A stretch of DNA of 64,000 nt from contig NC_089276.1 in assembly GCF_963678975.1 (NCBI RefSeq), positions 30,868,472 to 30,932,471 on the forward strand, in the 5' to 3' direction. Of this stretch, positions 56,840-64,000 are shown in pieces; within the stretch, counting starts at the first letter, position 1, and each line of letters opens with the position of its first letter. This DNA is from Dysidea avara (taxonomy: Eukaryota > Porifera > Demospongiae > Dictyoceratida > Dysideidae). The position numbers and the translations under genes are program-made. Under the pieces are notes generated by a model. That model was not told the origin of the DNA. It saw only the letters and a program-made list of their open reading frames with translations, and searched no databases.

Positions 56840-57010
56840 ATGCTGCACAAAACTGCAGCCAGTGCAATATCTGTATATTGCACTGCGGTTGGTGCATTAT
56901 AACTTATAATGCACTCGTTGTGGTCTAAAAAACCGCAACCAGTGCGTTATAAGTTATAATGCACTTGCTGCGGTCTGCAGCAGTGCAATATACAAATTAT
57001 GGCACTGGCG
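56840..57010. repeat. Cluster of short palindromes
   Basis: GTGCAATATCTGTATATTGC, GTGCATTATAACTTATAATG and GTGCGTTATAAGTTATAATG form repeated dyads separated by GCAACCAGTGC / GCGGTTGGTGC, within a larger inverted pair CCACCGGCAC / GCACTGGCGG. It may be a subterminal region of the neighbouring element. Confidence 0.6.
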
Positions 57011-58335
57011 GTGCCTTTGAACTGCCCACGCAGAGTGGTACGTAATACTATAATACAACATTAAATATAACAAAACACTTACAGAGTTTTAAAAAATTGC
57101 CAAACTCGAATTTTAGTCTCACTGCCTCACTGCATGACCACAATTGCAAGGCTAGAGGCCAAATGAAGTAGCACACGGCCACTATTTTATGCCACAATAG
57201 CAAACTCACCAATGGGATGTACCTTTTGGGGTTTTGATGAGTGTAGGCCTCTGCGCCTTGCCTTTTCTTTTATCTTCAATCAGGCTGCTTATCTTCTTCT
57301 TCATCCAACAAAACCATATTGAGGTATTAATGTTGTCTAACCTAACCCTGTCTTCATACCTTTTTTCAGTCATGAGTTAAGATCGATTAAACGATAAGTG
57401 CCTGTAATTTATTGTTACTGTATAAATCGAGTTTATTCCTGTTCCAACTGTCTAGTCCATTACAAAAGGCTGAGTAACTTTGGCTGTCCACTCCTTTGCT
57501 ACTATAGATAACAAAGAAGCAATAAAATGCAACTCAAGGAATGTGACAAAATGGACGGGTTTTTACTCAGCAGGTCACATACATATGCTTTTTGTGGCTT
57601 TAATGCTATGTACAACTTTGATACACTAAGTCACTTCTGTAAAAGTACATATACTTATTGTTACTGATAGGGTGGTTTTTGGTATTTTGGTGGGCACTGT
57701 TCATAATTAGGGCAATCCCTTATTAAACAGTACTACATACCGTACTGTTTGATACCTGTGTATAAAACTAATGGGGTGGACATACTGTCTTTTCACCTAG
57801 TAAGTGAGCACACCCAAGTATGTATATTATTAATTACATGGCTATCAGGCAAATCCCTCGTACCCATGGCATAACTATTACAAGTACATGTGTAGCTAGG
57901 GATAGTGATACTAGGATTTTTGATTTGATTTGATATTCAATATTTTCTTGCAAAGTATTGATACAATACAGTTACAATCTGCTGAAATGAAGGTATCTCA
58001 GTATACAACACAAGTCATGTTACTAGTCATAAGCACGAGAGTACTTTAGATACGTAGCTTAACAATCTAAAAATACAATGTTATGTTCAAAATGGAATAC
58101 ACTTACCATTTTGAAATTTTACTAACTGATTGTGTGAAGTACCTGTACCCTTTTGGTGTTGAGTAATGAGTATTCATATTAACTTTGAACTGTATTGTAT
58201 CATTACTTTAGGAATCATTTCACCCATCCTAATGTGTAGCTACACTTTTTGTTGATTATTTGGATTTTATTAATTCATGTGATCAAACATTAGAAATTGT
58301 GCTGCTTAATAAATCATATACTGTTGGTATTCTAG
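57011..58335. other. Non-coding, repeat fragment only
   Basis: A fragment of the CACCTAGTAAGTGAG / TATCAGGCAAATCCC repeat family is at 57785-57890. I found no exon that would precede the one at 58336. Confidence 0.35.
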
Positions 58336-61300
58336 AGAGAGGATACAAAAGCAGTACTTGATGAGCTGATGAAGAAAAACAAAGAAGTGTAAGACTCAAT
58401 TGTACATACGTACATGTACAGTGTTCATATCAAGAATAGAAATGATATTTCACCACCTACCAAACATGATTAATATCTCTATCTGTTCTGCACATATGTA
58501 TATCTTGTCGGTTGTGTAACTGGCTATGCAAATTTATATAAGTAACTGGTTGGAAAACTGTGTGTTCAGATGCCTAGCCTATAGATCTCAGCTACCCAGT
58601 TGTGTTTTGTCATTAACAGAAGAAAGAGTGACAACTTTTAAAAACAAAAACCACAAATTTGTATGTATATGTAACCTTACTTATCTCCCTTAGTTTTTAA
58701 ACCAGGCGTGCGTCCACTTTCACTGTGAAAAATGAGGGATATAAGATGGTATTTCCAGTGGCTTATTGAATACAAAAAAGCTTGGTATAACCTGTAGTAT
58801 ACTAACAATCTCATGTAAGGCTTTAGTTAATGTGTTAAACATACTGAAACCACATATGTGATGGTATAGTGTGGGCATTATATTAGATATAAGCTATTTT
58901 AGGTAATGTGGTAAACAAACTGAAACCATATATGCAATAGTATAGTGTGGATTATACTAAAATATAAGATGAGTATAACACAGGATTTATATTAAGGCTT
59001 ATTTGTATTCAATAAGCCACTGGAAATACCATATTATATCCCACTTTTTTCACAGTGTTTGTTGAAATGGTTTTCATAAAAGTGTTTGTGTGTATGTGTG
59101 CGTACATATATATGTGTCCTTACATACCCGCATGAGGAAAACCATTAAGATATGGTAAAAGCAGCCAGCATGTACAAAATGCTACATGAAGTCTGTATTA
59201 AACTTTCACACACGTACACTTGCACTGAGGCGGTTTCTTTTTGGTGGTCTGAAATACGGGTGTGGCAACTCCCCTCAGACTTGCAAATTGCCTTCCCTTT
59301 GGGTGTACAGGCATTAACAATAACAAATGAAAAACAACTGTACAGGCCTCGTAGACTACCAGGAATGGCCTATCCCTTTGAGTTGTAAGGGGTGTGTTCC
59401 CTACATACACGAATGAAACTGAAGAGCAGCTTTGAGGCTTTGTTGAGAGAATCTGTGAGAAAAACAACAGAGTCAAGCTATAAACAGTGTAGACGATACT
59501 TCTGTATGTAATATGTTGTTGAAAGTGGTTTGCTTAATGTGGCACTGAACTGATCAAGTCAATTTGTTTTAACCCATGCACTTAATGAGCTGTTTTAGGG
59601 TGGTCCAAAACTTCACTAGTGTACAATGCCTAAAAGGCTGTTATGATAGCCTATGAGGCATACAAAGTTTTGTGAAATATCACGCCTTTATTTTATGCCT
59701 GTACAACTCTAGCCAATTTTTTTAAATAACAGGGCCAATGAACAACCTCGCACACTAAGCCACTTCGGTTCCAACCATTTCTCAAAAATTTGTATGCTTT
59801 CCTTATTACTGATAACATATGGAAAGTAGAGAAAACACACACCTGTGGACTGCAACATTGGCTATCAATGCCAAGCCTGAATTACAAAAATTAAGTATAC
59901 CAGTATAGAGTAACGCTTACCCAATGCCTATGCCAAATTTTGATGGTCTGTGGTGCATAATTTTGAAGTTATTTAGCAAGAAAGGAGATTGTGTGGCTAG
60001 TCAGGGTGTGCTCCGTATCCGTATAACAGTAATCATGTGATGGCAGCTTGTGCTGTTCACCAGTGAATTAACCAGAGTTAATGTTTTCAAAGCATGAATA
60101 CGTATAACATTAGTTGTATCAACAATAGTAGCTGGGCAGTCTGATAGAGTTTGTTCTGTTAGTCTGTATTCTGAGAGGCTTCGCTGTGAATAGGGATCAT
60201 AGAAAAAGTAGGGAAACAAGGGTGGTCACCTACACCTGAAGATATACTAGTGGACATTTAATCCCTAATTCAGTCATGGGTATAGGCTGAAGTAGGGATT
60301 AACAATATGTCTGCCACTATATCTGCAGGTGTAGGCGACCTCCCTTGTTTCCCTACTTTTACTATGATCCCTAATCGATTTTGAACTTAAAAATTCGTAT
60401 TCCTCATACTTGTTACTATATAAATTTTACATAGTTTGTATTGTTTATGTATTAGGGAACAAGACTTAAGAGTACAGGTTGCTACCAGAGATGCACTAAT
60501 TAAACAAATGCAGGAAGATTTAAAGGAACAGATGAATGCTAAAGATGAACTACTTAAACAAATGCAGGAGGATCACAGGGCAGAAGTTGAAAAGTAAAGT
60601 TACCAATACGTACCTCTGGCCAGATGCAAAGTCTGAATATTTGTGTAGTGAAACCTCATTAGTAGGGCCACCTATGTGACCCTCAATAAGTGGCCATATT
60701 GGTGAGGTGGCCCTATTACTGGAAAACTCATTAATGTGGCCATTAAACAAAGTGGGTTTATTATCAATATTTTCAACAAATCAACACCTGTAATAGCAAT
60801 TTATGGTTGGCATAAATACACTATGAGTTTTATTACAGTGAAAGGTAGGAATATACATTCCAGCATCATAATGGCTGGTCAAGGAATGAAATAGATTGCC
60901 AGAATTATAGGCACAACTTTTGGCAACTAAATTAGGTACTTAGGAGCAGCAACTTTGCAGTGATACCTTGGCTTACTACTCAGCTGGCCCCTTTATTGAG
61001 GGAATATTGAGTTGTTTTTTTTACCAGTTTGGTCCTGCAACATGAGGTGGAATTATTGAAAATTAAATCAATGGAACAGTATGGAAGTTGGACTTTCTGG
61101 ACCTGGCCATTATCCTTATTAATGAGGTGGCTACCAAATGAGTTTACACTGTATACATAATGTATGCATGCACATCAGGAGTCAGGACACACAATAGTGA
61201 GTCATGCGGCCAAGTACAGCTAGTGTGGACGTGCGACATACAAGTGTGTATTTTACAGGAACCAAGAAAATGCTATTTTCACGTATTTGTAGCTCAATAA

Positions 61301-63855
61301 TGCCAGTTTCACTGTGGAAACTCCCTCAGGGTAGGGCACCTGCTATTCCAAATTTGAGCTGAATCCGCCTAGCCACCACTGAGATATGCGCCTTCAAAGT
61401 TTGTCTTAAGTTCTTCACATTTTTCTTCTTAATCTTCTTACGTAAATATTCTTTTCTCACACTTTAGAAAAATTGCAATAACTCATGCGATAACTTGAAA
61501 ATTGGTCTGTACATGAAGCTACCATTGTAGTGCAAACCTTTTGAAAGTACTGAGAGTATTAGCTAAAGAGTTATAAAGCAACACCAAACACGTGAAGAAA
61601 AGCGCAATCAAGATACCCTAATAGAACAGTCACTGATAATCAAAAAAGTGTGCAAAAAGTCAAAACAATTCTCCAAGATTCGAATCAGGGGCCTTCACAC
61701 CTCTATATCCAAGCCCTTTACTACTCTGCCACTGCTGTCAGTTGCTCTCCTCACTCAATTTGTACCTTATAATAAATGAAAGTCCTGGTTTACTACACTA
61801 GAATGATAATATATCTAGAGCATTCTATATGCATTGTATTGAAGTGTTCAGAATAAAAATGTGTGTTCTATTAGAATACTACAAAAATTTTGAAAATAGC
61901 CTGTCGTGTGGCCTAGTACAGCCAGTGTGGGCAGGCGACATACTCATTTTACAGAACCAGAAAACACTGTTTTCACGTATCCGTTCAAGTTGCAGCCTAG
62001 ACTTACAGGTGGGCCTTCAATATGCAATGGCTAATTATGGGGAGGAGCTTGTGTAGACGTTTTCTGCTTCAGGATACAGGGGAGGTAAACAGCAGAAGGC
62101 TTTTTTGATGTGCAAGTATTTAATCCGAATGCACCTTCATATTGTGGTACAAGTATCACTTTCTCGACATTTTGAACGTGAAACAACAGAACTGAGTATG
62201 AACAACGTATTAGGGAAATTGAGATGGATTCCTTTACCCCACTTGTATTTTCAACATTAAGGGGTGATATGGGTCATGCTGCTGCTGCTGTATTTTACAG
62301 AAGACTTGCTTGCTTTCCTTGTCTCTCTTCAGAAGAATTTGTCATATAGTTCGGTGGTTACGCTCTGCTATTATGTGTTTGAGAGGAGCTAGATCACATC
62401 AGGGCTGTCCACTTTCACTAGGAGCACTTGACCTTTGCACTAGCTGAGGGTCAGATGTCTCCAGCTCATTGAGTGAAATTTGATCGTAGTATTTGTCTAG
62501 CACTTTTAACATCTTTAAGTGTTAGGGGTGGTGGCAAGAGGTGCTGGTAACCCCAAGAATAATTTTAAAAATTTGTATATTCGTAGCTCCACAGTGCTTG
62601 AATGGTATAATTGACCATTTCTGCTGTCAAGCTTCCCCAGGGTAGGTCATCTCCTTCTCCTAATTTTAGTCAAATCTGCCCAGCTCTCATTGGAATATAT
62701 AGATCCTTCAGAATTTGTCTTATTTTAGTTCTTCTTATTGCCATGCAGTCTTCAATGATTCCTGTAATAAAGCGAAAAAAAGTTTAAAGGAATTATCAAG
62801 GCCAACCATAGGCTGGCTTTGGAGCTTATAATTACAAAAAGAAGTGATATCCACACAAAAAAATCCAAGCTGTAAAAAAAAGGTGTGGCCTTAAAATGCC
62901 TGGCTGAAAAAAAGTTGTGAAATGAAAGGTGGCAGCCAATAAATGGCTACAATGATGTTAATGATAAGTTTAACAATGGCTGTGTGCACTGTTAGAATTT
63001 ATTAGCATTAACATCATTGCAGCTATTTGTTGGCCGCCACCTGATTTCACAAATTTTTTCACCCACGATTTTTTCACAGCTTGGCTATTTTTGTGCAGAC
63101 AGCTAATAATTACAGTTCTTACAGCACGTACTGCTCAAATGGAACGTTGTCTCACAGAGTGAAAGCAAACTAATTAAAGGGCATGGCATCCAGTTTGCTA
63201 GTGAGTATGCATCCCTTTTCATTTGGGATGAATACTCACTGCGAACTGGGTACCACGCCCTTTAATTAGCAATATTTTTAATTGCTTGCACTAGGAATTA
63301 ACAATCTTTGTTTCATTGCGTAGACCATCAGAAACATAAGATATGAGTGTTTGTTTATGTTACATCAAAGAAATAGTGTGCGGTTGATCTTTCTCTGTTA
63401 TTTCATCTACGTCTTTGTCTTTTGCTTTGAAAGTTGAAAAGCACAACCAGCAATGGATTATAATTACATTTTTCATCATTATAATTATTTTTTATTAAGT
63501 GTGTAATTTGTTTCCTATAGTAGTTGTACAAGTCATTTTCTCTGCTGTTGCTGCTTTGTAGGGCTGTAACTCCAAAACTTCTCAGCATATTAAACTGGCT
63601 ATGGGACTTCACCAAAGCATATACTTGACTATTCAGAATAAAGATTCATCGTTATGTTGGCTGTATTTTTACAGATCCAGTCACAAGCGCATATGTTTAC
63701 ATGTGTATGTATGTGTGTATTTACGTATGTATGTATGTATGTATGTATGTATGTATGTATGTATGTATGTATGTATGTATGTATGTATGTATGTATGTAT
63801 GTATGTATGTATGTATGTATGTATGTATGTATGTATGTGTGTGTGTGTGTGTGTA

Positions 63856-63890
<35 letters not shown>

Positions 63891-64000
63891 ATGTATGTAT
63901 GTATGTGTGTATGTATATGTTTATGTAATATGTAAAACATACATTTACATTATTAGGAGTAATGCTAACACAGAAAAACTGAAAGAAGAGCTTACTTGGA
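58336..64000 (+). CDS. Second coiled-coil gene, partial (3 exons, runs off window)
   Basis: Exons are 58336-58388 (phase 0 in, 2 out), 60456-60593 (2/2) and 63957-64000 (2 in, incomplete). Acceptors and donors are TTGGTATTCTAG/GTAAGA, TTTATGTATTAG/GTAAAG and TTACATTATTAG. The joined peptide reads REDTKAVLDELMKKNKEV, EQDLRVQVATRDALIKQMQE, DLKEQMNAKDELLKQMQEDH, RAEVEKSNANTEKLKEELTW. It is a continuous coiled coil with an internal repeat, ALIKQMQEDLKEQ and LLKQMQEDHRAE. No start was found. The phase and style match the gene at 6122, so one giant gene with 24003-42330 inside an intron is possible, but separate genes seem more likely. Confidence 0.6.
58721..59057. mobile_element. Fold-back MITE, CACTGTGAAAAA ends
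   Basis: The left end CACTGTGAAAAATGAGGGAT and the right end ATCCCACTTTTTTCACAGTG continue into ~56-bp arms (GGTATTTCCAGTGGCTTATT with AATAAGCCACTGGAAATACC). The loop holds a ~75-bp tandem duplication (ACTGAAACCACATATGTGAT and ACTGAAACCATATATGCAAT). It lies in the intron after 58388. Confidence 0.75.
60191..60372. mobile_element. Palindromic element
   Basis: TAGGGATCATAGAAAAAGTA with TACTTTTACTATGATCCCTA, and GGGAAACAAGGG with CCCTTGTTTCCC, form long arms; CACCTACACCTG and CAGGTGTAGGCG close the inner stem. It ends about 85 bp before the exon at 60456. A half copy lies at 28786. Confidence 0.75.
60456..60593 (+). CDS. Coiled-coil exon (138 nt)
   Basis: It encodes 45 full codons with an internal duplication of about 15-16 residues (KQMQED twice). 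It is Gln/Glu/Lys-rich with no Pro or Gly, so it should be helical throughout. Confidence 0.65.
60646..61151. mobile_element. Large pogo/Tigger-like element
   Basis: The left end TAGTGAAACCTCATTAGTAG and the right end TACCAAATGAGTTTACACTG are followed by TA at 61152-61153. GAGGTGGCC, AGTGGCCATA and CCTGGCCATTA units are spread through it. At ~506 bp it is larger than its relatives but still has no transposase. Confidence 0.55.
61170..61640 (+). repeat. Decayed head of satellite-bearing element
   Basis: GTCAGGACACACAATAGTGA, GTCATGCGGCC, CTATTTTCACGTATTTGTAG, GAGATATGCGCCTTCAAAGT and ATACCCTAATAGAACAGTCA align in order with the head at 46570-47365. Confidence 0.65.
61895..62760 (+). repeat. 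Second decayed head, interrupted
   Basis: 61901-61985 (CTGTCGTGTGGCCTAGTACA, CACTGTTTTCACGTATCCGT) and 62575-62760 (TATATTCGTAGCTCCACAGT, CCTTCAGAATTTGTCTTATT) are the two halves. The pseudogene at 62085-62350 sits between them. Confidence 0.55.
62085..62350 (+). pseudogene. Second decayed retroelement-type protein pseudogene
   Basis: It reads FFDVQVFNPNAPSYCGTS, YEQRIREIEMDSFTPLVFST and FYRRLACFPC across frameshifts and stops. These match the equivalent motifs of 4540-5390 (FDIRVFHPN, VREVELASFTPLV). Family and function are unknown to me beyond its association with retroelements. Confidence 0.6.
62761..63110 (+). repeat. Decayed tail and hairpin of satellite-bearing element
   Basis: GGCCAACCATAGGCTGGCTT and ACAAAAAGAAGTGATATCC match the tail. 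AATCCAAGCTGTAAAAAAAA pairs with TTTTTTCACAGCTTGG, and GGTGGCAGCCAATAAATGGC with GCTATTTGTTGGCCGCCACC. The ~31-bp array is absent here. Confidence 0.65.
63170..63270. repeat. Palindromic hairpin
   Basis: CTAATTAAAGGGCATGGCAT pairs with GTACCACGCCCTTTAATTAG, and CTAGTGAGTATGCATCCC with GGGATGAATACTCACTG. It is a 101-bp near-perfect fold-back. Confidence 0.75.
63705..63928. repeat. (GTAT)n / (GT)n microsatellite
   Basis: A pure GTAT run spans about 63725-63838, followed by GTGTGT blocks and another GTAT run. It ends about 30 bp before the acceptor of the exon at 63957. Open frames through it are artefacts. Confidence 0.95.

Noticed and set aside
63629-63940. Open frames of Val-Cys-Met or Ile-His-Thr repeats
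   Set aside because: They are artefacts of the GTAT/GT microsatellite.

Overview
This is a eukaryotic window: AT-rich, gene-poor and packed with transposable elements. It holds short exons bounded by GT-AG introns, CA and GTAT microsatellites and many inverted-repeat elements. I see no bacterial operons, rRNA or tRNA. The spliced genes with very small exons, and a decayed retroelement-type protein family that I recall from sponge and coral genomes, suggest an early-branching marine animal, most likely a demosponge. That assignment is an inference.

Host genes are few and all are reconstructed by eye from splice sites and reading phase. (1) A plus-strand coiled-coil gene has exons at 6122-6427, 9590-9630, 9678-9782, 10799-10903, 13463-13603 and 13671-13761, and possibly a last exon at 14153-14176. 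(2) A small first exon at 24003-24027 joins in phase to a zinc-ribbon exon at 27815-27987. (3) Exons at 38253-38333, 39058-39228 and 39759-39779 are followed by a CXXC-type zinc-finger last exon at 42206-42330. Genes 2 and 3 may be one gene, because the zinc-ribbon exon ends in the phase that 39058 accepts. (4) A second coiled-coil gene has exons at 58336-58388, 60456-60593 and 63957 onward, and runs off the right edge. (5) A minus-strand acidic C-terminal exon may lie at 43970-44251.

The most unusual structure lies inside gene 3. At 39892-42154 there are 28 near-identical 80-bp units plus one diverged unit. Each unit carries its own 3' splice site, a stop-free 33-nt segment and a 5' splice site, so the minisatellite looks like an array of potential microexons feeding the CXXC exon.

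Mobile DNA, left to right: a LINE 3' end (1-799); small TIR elements; a decayed retroelement-type pseudogene (4540-5390); a hAT-type element with an 8-bp duplication (12595-12915); a pogo/Tigger-like element interrupted by a second hAT family (14918-15759); a nested complex at 15857-23502 holding a LINE with a full-length uninterrupted ORF2, a fold-back, a 9-bp-TSD MITE and a truncated LINE copy; another hAT copy (25882-26395); and a fold-back whose arms are 21-bp tandem repeats (30940-31674).

The right half is dominated by one non-coding family that carries ~31-bp satellite DNA. Its order is head - ~31-bp array - tail - central hairpin. One copy lies at 32961-37973, a 7.8-kb palindromic copy at 46570-54337, and decayed copies at 45838-46315 and 61170-63110. 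More fold-back elements fill 54586-57010 and 58721-63270.
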